A program made the position numbers and the translations under genes. A DNA stretch of 64,000 nt from NCBI RefSeq assembly GCF_003688595.1, contig NZ_RCWT01000013.1, positions 124,001 to 188,000 on the forward strand, given 5' to 3'. This stretch comes from Sphingomonas sp. PP-F2F-G114-C0414. Lineage in GTDB: Bacteria; Pseudomonadota; Alphaproteobacteria; Sphingomonadales; Sphingomonadaceae. Shown in pieces: positions 36,507-46,552 of this stretch. The notes below the pieces were generated by a model, which was given only the letters and a program-made list of their open reading frames with translations, did no database searches and had not been told where the DNA came from. The stretch's first letter is position 1. Each line of letters begins with the position of its first letter.

Positions 36507-37418
36507 CTAGCCAATGCCCGTTTGAGCAAGTTTCCAGTCTGCATACGTATGTTTCGAGCCCTTCACCTTCCATTCTGTGCGGCCATTGGCGTTGCGATCC
36601 AACACTACCGCCGCGGCAGCGGATGGACTGTTAAACGCATAAGGCCTCGTAAAAGTATATTGCTCATCAGCAGTCGGAACCAAAGCTCCGCTTACAATCA
36701 GCGTGTTTTTTAAGAAGGAGTACGAGTTTGACGAAAATCCTGATTCTTTGAGTGCCTGTGATCCTTCTAATACTATAAACTCACCGTCTTCTTCAACGGC
36801 CTCAGCCTTGGCACCCGCCTTGTGGTTTATTTCGAAATGAACATCCTGGGCTGTTCTTTGCTCTGCCGGAATCGCCGTTTGCGCAGCCGCTTTTGGCTGG
36901 GGTTTTAGCAGATCGAGACCAATTACCGGCAGTATAACCTGCAAGTTCAGCAGGAACTGCTCCATATTTGCCTGATCGGCCTCAGGAAGGCGCCGCCGAT
37001 GCCCGGCAGGCTGCGTACCGTTGTCCAACTCAACACGTTTTGCAGCCACCGCCATCTCGATCAGCCGAGCTTCCAAATACTCAACATGGCCTTTCGAAAG
37101 GTCATCATCGCTGGTGGTCACTGCGATGGCGGTCTCCCAAAACGCTCGCTTTCCGGCGCTTTGCTTGATCCGCTCGGTGACGCTGTTGGCCGAGCCGATG
37201 TAGGCACGGGTTGCACCCGACTTTGTCGGGTCGGGTCCATGAAGAACGTAGACGCCAGTGCGATCCAATTCGGGGCGGGCGACCAAAGCGGCAAAAGTCG
37301 CGTCTGTGGCGACGAATGTCAGTCCCGTCCAGCCATGGATCGTGGCCTTCCTTAGCCCGTTGGGCGTGCCGTCGACCAAAAACAATTGGATCGTGCGTCC
37401 GAAAATAGCATCGGGCAT
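36507..37418 (-). CDS. GIY-YIG nuclease-family protein with DUF4357
   Basis: A 303-residue protein. The N-terminal half carries a GIY-YIG-type core: GVYVLHGPDP (the GVY), then TRAYIGSANSVTERIKQS (the YIG and catalytic Arg region) and LEARLIEMAVAAKRVELDN. The C-terminal DUF4357 domain is about residues 225-300 (FIVLEGSQALKESGFS, SAAAAVVLDRNANGRTEWKV). This architecture occurs in bacterial genomic islands and near restriction systems; its target is unknown. The coding sequence is visibly AT-richer than all neighbours, a sign of transfer. ATG 37418 is chosen over a GTG two codons upstream because AAGAG lies six bases before it. It ends the thiC-side accessory patch. Confidence 0.85.
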   Translation of the reverse strand: MPDAIFGRTIQLFLVDGTPNGLRKATIHGWTGLTFVATDATFAALVARPELDRTGVYVLHGPDPTKSGATRAYIGSANSVTERIKQSAGKRAFWETAIAVTTSDDDLSKGHVEYLEARLIEMAVAAKRVELDNGTQPAGHRRRLPEADQANMEQFLLNLQVILPVIGLDLLKPQPKAAAQTAIPAEQRTAQDVHFEINHKAGAKAEAVEEDGEFIVLEGSQALKESGFSSNSYSFLKNTLIVSGALVPTADEQYTFTRPYAFNSPSAAAAVVLDRNANGRTEWKVKGSKHTYADWKLAQTGIG

Positions 37419-37420
37419 CT

Positions 37421-39490
<2,070 letters not shown>

Positions 39491-39600
39491 GGGTGAGCAT
39501 AGGGGCGTCAGGGTGGGGTGCAATGGGGAATTTGGTGGTGGGAGTGTGCGGGCACCGTGCGCCCTAAGAGTCGTTTTGGTATCTCGCCGCTTGCGAGTTC

Positions 39601-39707
39601 ACCACCCCGGCGGAGGCCGGGGCCCAATTGGGGGACGGCGGTAACGATCGGCGATGCTTCGTCATATCCACCTTTCCGACTGGGCCCCGGCCTTCGCCGG
39701 GGTGGCG
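39601..39707. repeat. Family A paired palindrome
   Basis: Two CCCCGGCGGAGGCCGGGG-type hairpins in inverted orientation, between the riboswitch and the downstream terminator. Confidence 0.9.
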
Positions 39708-39734
39708 TGAGTTGGGATGCTGGTCGGCTTAAAC

Positions 39735-39776
39735 GAGAAAGGCCGCTGCCCGGGTTGGGGCAACGGCCTTTTCTTT
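39735..39776 (-). terminator. Probable intrinsic terminator downstream of the ferritin-like gene
   Basis: A strong stem AAAGGCCG/CGGCCTTT with inner TGCCC/GGGGCA pairing and T-rich flanks on both strands lies about 100 bases past the 39875 stop. It can work in either direction; only the minus-strand gene needs it. Between the stop and this stem, 39795-39870 holds smaller hairpins (CGTAGCAAAGCTACG; GGAGGACCGTCGTCCTCC). Confidence 0.65.
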
Positions 39777-39874
39777 CACTCCGCGCGCCGTCAGTCGTAG
39801 CAAAGCTACGCCTTGTGGCGTGCTGTGCTGCGCTGGCCGTGCTTGCCGGAGGACCGTCGTCCTCCGGCTGCGCA

Positions 39875-40939
39875 TTACGCGTTTGCCGCAGACGTCCGGA
39901 TCGAGCCGTTGACGCCGGCGGGGAAGAAGCCGCCGAGCGAGACCGCGGCCTTGCTGAGGTAGACGATGTTGAGCACCTGGCCGGTCGACCGGCTGTAGGC
40001 GAGGCCGTTGGCGTCGGTCGGGACGATGTTCGAGATCGTCGCGTCCGACCCGGTGATGCCCTGGTCGTCGTCGCCGATCACGCCGGTCGACGCGTTGGTG
40101 ACGGTGCCGTCGAGGCTGTCGCGCGCGTCGCTGATCTTGTTCGCATTGGTGATCAGTGCAGTGATCGGGTTCGGCGTCTGCAGACCCTTGCGGTACAGGA
40201 TCGTGCGGATCAGGCCGGCATGATAGGCCTCGGCGGCGAGAATGCCGGCAGCGGCCTCGAGATAGGTCTTGTTGCTGATCAGCGGTGCCGCGCCCTTGTA
40301 GGCCGAGACGCCGACGTCCTCGAAGATATATGCGCCGAGCAGGAAGCTGTTGTCGTCCGCATAGGGATCGAACACGCCGGTGTTCGCATCGACCACGCCT
40401 GCTGCGCGGGCGGCGAGGCTGAAGGCGCCGGGGGCGGCGGCGGTGCCACCGGAGATGTTGATCGCCGGCTGCGCTGCGGCCGATGCACCGAGTGCGCTGC
40501 GCAGGAACGCGACGTGCGCGACTTCGTCGATCGCGATCTCACGCGCGTATTGCTGGACGACGGCATCCTGGAAGGCGACCTGGCGCGGGAAGCCGGCACC
40601 GGTGCCCGTGACGACCGCGCCCTGCGTACCGACGCCGGTCAGCAGGCTGGCGTTGAGGCCGACGCCGAACGCGGCATAGGCGTAGAACTGCGCTTCGAGA
40701 TATTCGAGGTTGAGCGCGAAGTTCAGCACGTCCGGGTCGGTCACGCCGGTCGCCGGGGTCGGCGTGGGCGTCGGAGCCGGCGTCACGCTGTCGTTGTCGT
40801 CACCACCGCAGGCGGCGAGCAGCGAGGCGCCGCCAAGCGCGACCGCGCTGCCGCCGGCGAACCGGAGGAAGCTGCGGCGTTCGTTGCGGCGGGTTTCGAT
40901 CGCGTCGAAGATCTCGAGCGTATTCTTGATGTCGGTCAT
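39875..40939 (-). CDS. Ferritin-like (desiccation-associated) lipoprotein
   Basis: A 354-residue exported ferritin-like protein of the bacterial desiccation-related group. The N-terminus has a twin-arginine-like motif in RRSFLRFAGG followed by a lipobox LLAACGG and a Thr-Pro repeat spacer (TPAPTPTPTPATG). The ferritin-like bundle begins [20 protein letters not shown] with the Glu and x-x-E-x-x pattern expected for iron ligands, followed by EIAIDEVAHVAFLRSALG (E-x-x-H) and YLEAAAGILAAEAYHAGLIR (second E-x-x-x-H). It is a paralogue of the next gene upstream and shares its C-terminal VLNIVYL block. Function is not proven; protection from drying or oxidation is the family idea. Confidence 0.85.
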   Translation of the reverse strand: MTDIKNTLEIFDAIETRRNERRSFLRFAGGSAVALGGASLLAACGGDDNDSVTPAPTPTPTPATGVTDPDVLNFALNLEYLEAQFYAYAAFGVGLNASLLTGVGTQGAVVTGTGAGFPRQVAFQDAVVQQYAREIAIDEVAHVAFLRSALGASAAAQPAINISGGTAAAPGAFSLAARAAGVVDANTGVFDPYADDNSFLLGAYIFEDVGVSAYKGAAPLISNKTYLEAAAGILAAEAYHAGLIRTILYRKGLQTPNPITALITNANKISDARDSLDGTVTNASTGVIGDDDQGITGSDATISNIVPTDANGLAYSRSTGQVLNIVYLSKAAVSLGGFFPAGVNGSIRTSAANA

Positions 40940-40987
40940 TGGGTTAATCCCCTGAATAGCGAAGAAAGCGAAGGGCGTTGGGCTGGA

Positions 40988-42007
40988 TCAGCTCGCCGCG
41001 ACGCTCGTCTTGATGTTGCCGTTCATGCCCGACGGGTAGAACCCGCCTGCCGACGCCGCACCGCTGTTGAGATACACGATGTTGAGCACCTGGCTGGTCG
41101 AGCGGCTGTACGCGATGCCGTTCGCATCGAGGGGCACGATGTTCGACGTCGTGACGGCGACCTGCGTCGTCGCGAGGTTGGTCGGCGTCTGGCTGTAGGG
41201 CGAGATGCCCTGGTCGAGATCGCCGGCGCCGAACATCATCGTGTTCGCGCCACCGCCGTCGAGGCTGTCGCGCGCCTTCGAGATCGCATCCGCCGAGGTG
41301 CGCAGCGCCGGCGTGTCGATACCCTTGCCGTACAGCGTCGTGCGGACGATCGCGGCGTGATACGCCTCGACCGCGAGCAGACCGGCAGCGGCCTCGAGAT
41401 ATGCCTTGCTGGTAAGCAACGGGGCGGCGCCCTTGTAGGCGGTCACGCCGACGTCCTCGAAGATGAACGCGCCGAGCAGGAAGTTCTCGTCGGAGAAATA
41501 GGGGTCGAACGCGGTGCCGGCGGGGACGAGACCCGCCGCCTGCGCGGCGGTCGAGAACGCGCTGGTCGGCGAGACGCTGACGTCGATCGCCGGCTGCGAG
41601 ACGGCGGCGGTGCCGAGCGCGGTGCGGAGGAACTTGACGTGGGCGATCTCGTCCTGCGCGATCTCCCGCGCATATTGCTGGACGATCGGGTCGGTGAAGG
41701 TGACCTGCCGACCGCCGAGAACCGCACCCTGCTGACCGGTGCCCGACAATAGGCTGTTGTCGAGACCGGTGCCGTAGGCGGCGTAGGAGTAGAACTGCGC
41801 CTCGAGATATTCGAGGTTGAGCGCGAAGTTCAGGACATCCGCGTCGGTGATCGTCTGTGCCGATGCCGAGCTGGAGAAGGACAATGCGGTCGCACCGGCG
41901 GCGGTGATCGCCGCCGCGCCGAGCGCGTTCTTGAAGAAATCCCGCCGCTCGCTGCGTCGCTCTGCGCGAGCGTCGAGGGCTTCGATCAGGTGCACGCTCT
42001 CGGTCAT
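40988..42007 (-). CDS. Ferritin-like (desiccation-associated) exported protein
   Basis: A 339-residue paralogue of the downstream gene. It has a Tat-type signal [19 protein letters not shown] but no lipobox, so it is probably soluble in the periplasm. The ferritin-like signatures are [38 protein letters not shown] and [20 protein letters not shown], with the same presumed metal-ligand positions as the other copy. The C-terminal half ([15 protein letters not shown], then [10 protein letters not shown]) follows the same plan. The two genes lie 49 nt apart on one strand, so they look like a tandem duplication in which one copy became lipid-anchored. Confidence 0.85.
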   Translation of the reverse strand: MTESVHLIEALDARAERRSERRDFFKNALGAAAITAAGATALSFSSSASAQTITDADVLNFALNLEYLEAQFYSYAAYGTGLDNSLLSGTGQQGAVLGGRQVTFTDPIVQQYAREIAQDEIAHVKFLRTALGTAAVSQPAIDVSVSPTSAFSTAAQAAGLVPAGTAFDPYFSDENFLLGAFIFEDVGVTAYKGAAPLLTSKAYLEAAAGLLAVEAYHAAIVRTTLYGKGIDTPALRTSADAISKARDSLDGGGANTMMFGAGDLDQGISPYSQTPTNLATTQVAVTTSNIVPLDANGIAYSRSTSQVLNIVYLNSGAASAGGFYPSGMNGNIKTSVAAS

Positions 42008-42127
42008 GTCAGGGTCCTCCCCTTGTGGGTGATACGGTCGGGTATCGTATTGTTCTTATTGACTTAATCGCGACGTATGACGGTTTAAGGTCCGTAATCG
42101 CAAAGTCCAGTCCACAACGAGGTACGC

Positions 42128-42157
42128 ACGAAAAACCCGCCCGGATGCGCCGGGCGG
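42128..42157 (-). terminator. Intrinsic terminator of the MipA-like gene
   Basis: On the minus strand a perfect stem ACCCGCCCGG / CCGGGCGGGT with loop CGCAT is followed by TTTTTCG, about 55 bases past the 42212 stop. Confidence 0.85.
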
Positions 42158-42211
42158 GTGATTTATTCGCAAGACCTGAGAGCCTGCCGAAACAGACCCG
42201 GCAGGTTGGGA

Positions 42212-43075
42212 TCAGAAGGTGTAGGTCAGTCCGACCGCACCCAGCCACTGATCCGCATCGCCGACGTCGGCGACGATCGGGGTGTCCTTGTACTTGCCGA
42301 CCATGCGGCCGTAGAGCACGCCCGCGCCGACGCCGAGGCCGTGGCGGAGATCGCCCGACAGACTCTGCACCACGAACAGCGACGCGTTGACGCGGCGGAA
42401 ACCGCTGTCGTTGACGTCATAGGTGCGCAGACCGCTGGCCAGCGAACCGATCGGCGTCACTGCCGCATAGGTCCGGCCGAAGCCCTTGCCCGCATAATCC
42501 GCCGACACGCCGAGCGAGACGAGCGTCCGCACCGACAGCGGCGTGGTGTAGTTCACCTGCGGCGTGACGACGTAGCTGTCATAGGTGCCCGAGACGTCGT
42601 GGACATAGGCGACGCGCGCGGTGAGCGTGTCGTAGTCGCTGGTGATGACGCCGGTCCGGGCGATGCCGACATAGCCGCCAAGCTCATAGGCGGTATCGAT
42701 CTTGCCGAGCGCGCGGACCTGACGGTTGTCGATATCGCCGGTACGATCGCGACGGATGCCGCCGATGACGCCGAGTTCGAAATTGGTGCCGACTGCGCCC
42801 GTGTTCGGGATCAGGTTGAAGTACAGCTGCGTGCCGCGCAGGAAGAAATCATGGCCGCGCACCGTGCCGACAACGGCACCGGCGGGCGTGAAGGAATTGC
42901 TGTCCGCGCCTTCGTAATCGGGCATCGACACCACCCCGAGCGCGACCGTGACACGGTTGTTGTCGGCAGGGTTGGTGATCGGCGGCGACGGGTTGGGATC
43001 GGTCTGTGCGAGAGCGGGGGTGGCGGTCGCGAGTACCGCGGATGCGGCAGACAGAAACAGAATGAATGCGCGCAA
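42212..43075 (-). CDS. MipA/OmpV-family outer-membrane protein
   Basis: A 287-residue outer-membrane beta-barrel protein. It has a cleavable signal peptide (FILFLSAASAVLATATPALA, cut before QTDP) and alternating amphipathic strands, ending with the aromatic-terminated strand GAVGLTYTF, as barrel proteins do. MipA/OmpV proteins act as scaffolds for murein enzymes or as porin-like proteins in different bacteria. The start is a TTG at 43075 supported by GGAG seven bases upstream; no ATG precedes the signal peptide. A terminator follows. Confidence 0.85.
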   Translation of the reverse strand: MRAFILFLSAASAVLATATPALAQTDPNPSPPITNPADNNRVTVALGVVSMPDYEGADSNSFTPAGAVVGTVRGHDFFLRGTQLYFNLIPNTGAVGTNFELGVIGGIRRDRTGDIDNRQVRALGKIDTAYELGGYVGIARTGVITSDYDTLTARVAYVHDVSGTYDSYVVTPQVNYTTPLSVRTLVSLGVSADYAGKGFGRTYAAVTPIGSLASGLRTYDVNDSGFRRVNASLFVVQSLSGDLRHGLGVGAGVLYGRMVGKYKDTPIVADVGDADQWLGAVGLTYTF

Positions 43076-43144
43076 GGACGTGCTCCGGACAAAAAGGTTC
43101 CACGGCGAAACGCGGGGAAACCAATTTCGGTCCGTTACGATTCG

Positions 43145-43582
43145 TCAGAAGATGTAACGCATTTTCACCTGTTGCATATCGGCATCACCGGCGAGCGTGA
43201 ACTCGGCGGCGGAAAAGCGCGGCGGGCCGAACCGGACCGCGGCATTGCGCGAGAAACCATAGCCCTCGCGCGGGATGCCGGCGATCGTATCGAGCTTGGC
43301 GTTGTTGTTCTCGTCGTGGATGATCGCGAGCGCATAGGCGCGTTGCGGCAGACCGGGGAAGCTGGTCGCGTGGACGCTGGCGGGGATCGACCGGGTCATC
43401 GCGTTGGCATCGTCGACGCAGGCGGGGAAATTATCGGGATCTGCGGTGAGGCATATCCGGATCGTCCCCTTCGCCGAGCGCAGATTGTCGACCTCGACGT
43501 CGAGCCGCGTGACCGGCGCGGTCGCAGCCAGCATCATCCACACCGCGCCGAGACTCGCCGCGCCGTACAGTCGCTTCGGCAT
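43145..43582 (-). CDS. DUF2141 exported protein
   Basis: A 145-residue protein of the DUF2141 family. An N-terminal signal (RLYGAASLGAVWMMLAATAP) is followed by the immunoglobulin-like core: LDVEVDNLRSAKGTIRICL, ASVHATSFPGLPQRAYALAI, HDENNNAKLDTIAGIPREGY and FGPPRFSAAEFTL. The function of the family is unknown. ATG 43582 is chosen to begin at the signal peptide; an in-frame ATG further upstream would add about 30 residues. It lies upstream of the MipA-like gene on the same strand. Confidence 0.8.
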   Translation of the reverse strand: MPKRLYGAASLGAVWMMLAATAPVTRLDVEVDNLRSAKGTIRICLTADPDNFPACVDDANAMTRSIPASVHATSFPGLPQRAYALAIIHDENNNAKLDTIAGIPREGYGFSRNAAVRFGPPRFSAAEFTLAGDADMQQVKMRYIF

Positions 43583-44066
43583 GGTCCGCCCCGTCTTCAA
43601 CACCGTGTTCGCCGGTGTCGCAGAGCCGATCCCAGGTTCGGAAATGATGGCCATGTTTGCACCCGTATCGTTCATGATGTCGCCGATGGCGACCGACCGT
43701 GATCGGCCGTGTCCCCATTGCTCTCCGCCACATGAACCGCGGGAAAACCTCCCGCACCACATGATAGCCTCCGCCCATACCCGTCGCGACCGCCATCGCC
43801 AAACCTGGCATGCCGACGGCGATCGGAATTGCCAGGACCCGTAGCGCAAGTACCACAGCTTCCGTTGGCGCTCGGTCGGGCGACGGGACTGTGATGGGAC
43901 ATTTCGCAGCATGTACGTAATTACGTCCGCTGCTCTGTTCTCCGGGGTGACGGCGCAGGCCCAGTCCTGGAAAATCCTGGCGTTGCAATACGCTCTATGC
44001 AGTGCGTGGAATCCTGATAGCTTCCTTCCCTAGAGCAGGATGACCTGCCAATTCGGAGAGTGATGC
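43583..44066. other. 484-base gap without a convincing gene
   Basis: Weak open frames exist on the minus strand, including one with a short hydrophobic run, but none has a ribosome binding site or a recognised family. The gap probably carries the divergent promoters of the DUF2141 gene and the small membrane protein. TACGTAATTACGTC near 43914-43927 is a short AT-containing palindrome. Confidence 0.5.
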
Positions 44067-44267
44067 ATGGCAAACCATAGCGCCGCGCGCGGGGATACGG
44101 GGCGGAATACTGGCCGGGATACGGGCAAGGACCACAAAAGGCTGATCTACGTGATCGCCGGCAGCATCCTGGCCCTGGGGCTGGTGTTGATGGCGTTCTA
44201 TGACCGGGCGGGCGATCCGATGCCGATCGCTTCGGTGCAGACGCCGGTCGTCACCGCGCAGAAATAG
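44067..44267 (+). CDS. Small single-pass membrane protein
   Basis: A 66-residue protein of unknown family. Residues 1-24 are polar and repetitive (RGDTGRNTGRDTGKDHKR, with a repeated TGR/K step), followed by one transmembrane helix LIYVIAGSILALGLVLMAFY and a short tail. The ATG at 44067 is preceded by GGAGAG with suitable spacing, which supports translation. Its last 17 bases overlap the convergent acetyltransferase gene. Confidence 0.65.
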   Translation: MANHSAARGDTGRNTGRDTGKDHKRLIYVIAGSILALGLVLMAFYDRAGDPMPIASVQTPVVTAQK

Positions 44268-44799
44268 CGTCGGGCGCGGCGCGGTCGAGGATCAGGATCG
44301 GCGCGTCTCGGTACGTGCCGGTCGTGCGCAGGCGGTAGCCGAGGCGCTCGGCAAGCCGGATCGAGGGGGCGTTGGCGGGATCGATGATGCAGGTCGTCGC
44401 GGGGATGCGCGCGTCGGTCCAGGCGAGGATCGCGGCGAGCGCTTCGGAGGCGTAGCCCCGGCCTTGCGCGTCGCCGGTGAGCGTCCAGCCGACTTCGGGA
44501 GTCGCGTCGATCGAGGGCTCGATCGCGCGGCGGGCCTTGATCAGGCCGAGTTCGCCGATCAACTGGCCCGTGGCCGTATCGCGCGCGATCCAGCTGCCGT
44601 AGCCGAACAGCGTCCATTGGCCGATCGAACGGAGGAGGCGGATCCAGACGTCCTCGCGCGATCGGGGCTGGCCGGTAAGCATTGCATAGACGCGGGGGTC
44701 GGCCGCCATCGCTGCGCAGTCGTCGAGATCGGCGGCGGTGTGGCCGGTGAGCGTGAGGCGCGCGGTGGTCAGCGTGGGGGCGGATGGGGGCGTGGGCAT
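44251..44799 (-). CDS. GNAT-family N-acetyltransferase (RimJ/RimL type)
   Basis: A 182-residue acetyltransferase. Signatures: TTARLTLTGHTAADLDDC at the start, GSWIARDTATGQLIGELGL, then the acetyl-CoA binding GWTLTGDAQGRGYASEALAA and IIDPANAPSIRLAERLGYRL. This layout is of the RimJ/RimL (ribosomal-protein or small-molecule) subgroup; the substrate is unknown. Its 3' end overlaps the small membrane protein gene on the other strand. Confidence 0.9.
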   Translation of the reverse strand: MPTPPSAPTLTTARLTLTGHTAADLDDCAAMAADPRVYAMLTGQPRSREDVWIRLLRSIGQWTLFGYGSWIARDTATGQLIGELGLIKARRAIEPSIDATPEVGWTLTGDAQGRGYASEALAAILAWTDARIPATTCIIDPANAPSIRLAERLGYRLRTTGTYRDAPILILDRAAPDAISAR

Positions 44800-44846
44800 T
44801 CTTACTGTCTAAGGGTGATCTTGGTCGAGGGGTATCCGTTGCTGGG

Positions 44847-44924
44847 CCCGCTCCCCTTGCTGGAGGGAGGGTATTGTTGCCACGTATTCCCCTCCCTGGA
44901 AGGGCAGGTATCGTTGCCACGTGC
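44847..44924. repeat. Tandem hairpin heads with a common linker
   Basis: Hairpin heads of the family G type (CCCTCCCTGGAAGGG and a variant CCTTGCTGGAGGGAGGG) are separated by a repeated linker TATYGTTGCCACGT at about 44870 and 44909. With the following full family G copy this gives three heads in about 90 bp. Confidence 0.7.
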
Positions 44925-45038
44925 TCTCCCCTCCCTGGAAGGGAGGGGTCGGGGGTGGGTCGGCCAGCTTGAGCCACTCGCGTGCGGGTATGCGGACGCC
45001 GACCCACCCCCAGCCCCTCCCTTCCAGGGAGGGGGGGC
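44925..45038. repeat. Family G paired palindrome
   Basis: CTCCCCTCCCTGGAAGGG, GGGGGTGGGTCGG, a spacer, then CCGACCCACCCCC and CCCTCCCTTCCAGGGAGG. The unit is a long inverted pair. Other copies are at 58077 (variant) and 62028. Confidence 0.88.
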
Positions 45039-45126
45039 AAGAGCGGCTTTCTTCCTTCGCACGGCGCGAACGGCGCGATCCTTGATCCTCGATCGTTCAA
45101 TCCTCCTCCGCCAAGGAGTTCTGCAA

Positions 45127-45249
45127 TCCTCCCCCGGCAGGGGGAGGTGTCGCCGAAGGTGACGGAGGGGGAGGACCCGGCACGGCGGTTCCCCTGTCCT
45201 CCCCCTCCGTCAGGCAAACGCCTGCCACCTCCCCCTTGCGGGGGAGGAT
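45127..45249. repeat. Family H paired palindrome (gene-less relative of the DUF559 element ends)
   Basis: Left half TCCTCCCCCGGCAGGGGGAG plus GACGGAGGGGGAGG; right half CCTCCCCCTCCGTC plus CCTCCCCCTTGCGGGGGAGG. The two-hairpin plan of each half matches the terminal repeats of the DUF559 element at 5837-6276, but only about 20 bp separates the halves and there is no gene. It may be a MITE-like derivative (inference). Confidence 0.8.
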
Positions 45250-45385
45250 CGGTAGGTTATCCTTTCCCGTCTGCCGCCCCGCCTCCCTCGCCTCCCCCAC
45301 GCTCCTGGCAACGCAGGTTGTCTTCGGCCGCGATTGCTTCGGAAAGCCTGTTTTCGTGCTCGCTGCTTTGCGCTAGTCCGAGCAG

Positions 45386-46552
45386 ATGGCATCGACGATC
45401 TCCTGCGACGTCGCGATCGTCGGCGCGGGCCTGGCCGGCGGGATGATCGCGCTGGCGCTCAAGGCCAGGCATCCGGCACTCGACGTGCGGCTGATCGACT
45501 CTGCAACGGTCGTTGGCGGCAATCATCTCTGGTCGTTCTTCGGGAGCGACGTGGCGCAAGGCGATCGCTGGATCGTCGCGCCGCTCGTGGTGCATGCGTG
45601 GCGGGGGTACGACGTGCGTTTCCCGGCTCATGCGCGGACGATCGACGCGACCTATTATTCGATCGAGAGCGAGCGGCTCGACCGCGAGGTGCGCCGCGTG
45701 CTGCCGCCGCATGCGTTGATGCTGGGACGGAAAGTGTCGGGCGCGAGTCCGACCGCGGTGGTGCTGGCGGATGGCGACCGGATCGAAGCCAAGGGCGTGA
45801 TCGACGTGCGGGGCCCGGGCGACCTGTCGCTACTCGATCTGGCGTGGCAGAAGTTCGTCGGGCGCGAGCTGGTGCTGAACGCGCCGCACGACAGCCCCAA
45901 GCCGACGGTGATGGACGCGACCGTGCCGCAGATCGACGGCTATCGCTTCGTCTATTGCCTGCCGCTCGCCGCCGACCGGATGTTCGTCGAGGACACCTAT
46001 TACAGCGACACTCCCGATCTCGATGTCGAGGCGCTCACGACCCGCATCCACGACTATGCCGAGGCGCGCGGCTGGGCCGTGGCGCAGGCGGCGCGCGTGG
46101 AATCGGGCGTGCTGCCGGTGGCGATGGGTGGTGATTTCGAGGCGTATTGGCGGTCGGGTGGCGCGCATGTCGCCAAGGCCGGGATGCGCGCGGGGATGTT
46201 TCATCCGACGACGGGGTACTCGCTGCCCGATGCGGTGCGGACCGCTTCGATGCTGGCGGGCCTCGATGATTTCACCGGCGCGAAACTCCACGATGTGACG
46301 CATGCGATGGCGCGGGCGACGTGGAAAAGCCGCGGCTTCTACCGGATGCTCGACACGATGTTGTTCCGCGCCGCCGAACCGGAGGAACGCTACCGCATCC
46401 TCGAGCGCTTCTACCGCCTCTCACCCTCGCTCATCGGCCGTTTCTACGCCGGACGCTCGACGCTTTCCGACAAGGCTCGCGTTCTGACCGGCAAGCCCCC
46501 CGTCCCCATCGTGCGCGCCGTCCGCGCCATCGCAGGCAGTATGTCATCATGA
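45386..46552 (+). CDS. crtY: Lycopene beta-cyclase
   Basis: Closes both ends of lycopene to make beta-carotene. The 388-residue FAD-like protein begins CDVAIVGAGLAGGMIALALK and has NHLWSFFGSDV, ATYYSIESERLDREV, the family motif VPQIDGYRFVYCLPL, FVEDTYYSDTPDLD and HPTTGYSLPDAVRTA. It is the bacterial CrtY type. The ATG at 45386 begins the fold directly. Its stop overlaps the crtI start (ATGA). The 585-bp upstream gap is filled with repeats, so the promoter must lie within or between them. Confidence 0.96.
   Translation: MASTISCDVAIVGAGLAGGMIALALKARHPALDVRLIDSATVVGGNHLWSFFGSDVAQGDRWIVAPLVVHAWRGYDVRFPAHARTIDATYYSIESERLDREVRRVLPPHALMLGRKVSGASPTAVVLADGDRIEAKGVIDVRGPGDLSLLDLAWQKFVGRELVLNAPHDSPKPTVMDATVPQIDGYRFVYCLPLAADRMFVEDTYYSDTPDLDVEALTTRIHDYAEARGWAVAQAARVESGVLPVAMGGDFEAYWRSGGAHVAKAGMRAGMFHPTTGYSLPDAVRTASMLAGLDDFTGAKLHDVTHAMARATWKSRGFYRMLDTMLFRAAEPEERYRILERFYRLSPSLIGRFYAGRSTLSDKARVLTGKPPVPIVRAVRAIAGSMSS

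Noticed and set aside
43431..43988. Minus-strand frame with a hydrophobic stretch upstream of the DUF2141 gene
   Set aside because: It overlaps the DUF2141 gene in another frame, has no ribosome binding site and loses coherence after the hydrophobic run.
44847..45038. CRISPR-like array
   Set aside because: The repeated units are hairpin heads of a palindromic family with a constant linker, not direct repeats with variable spacers, and there are no cas genes.
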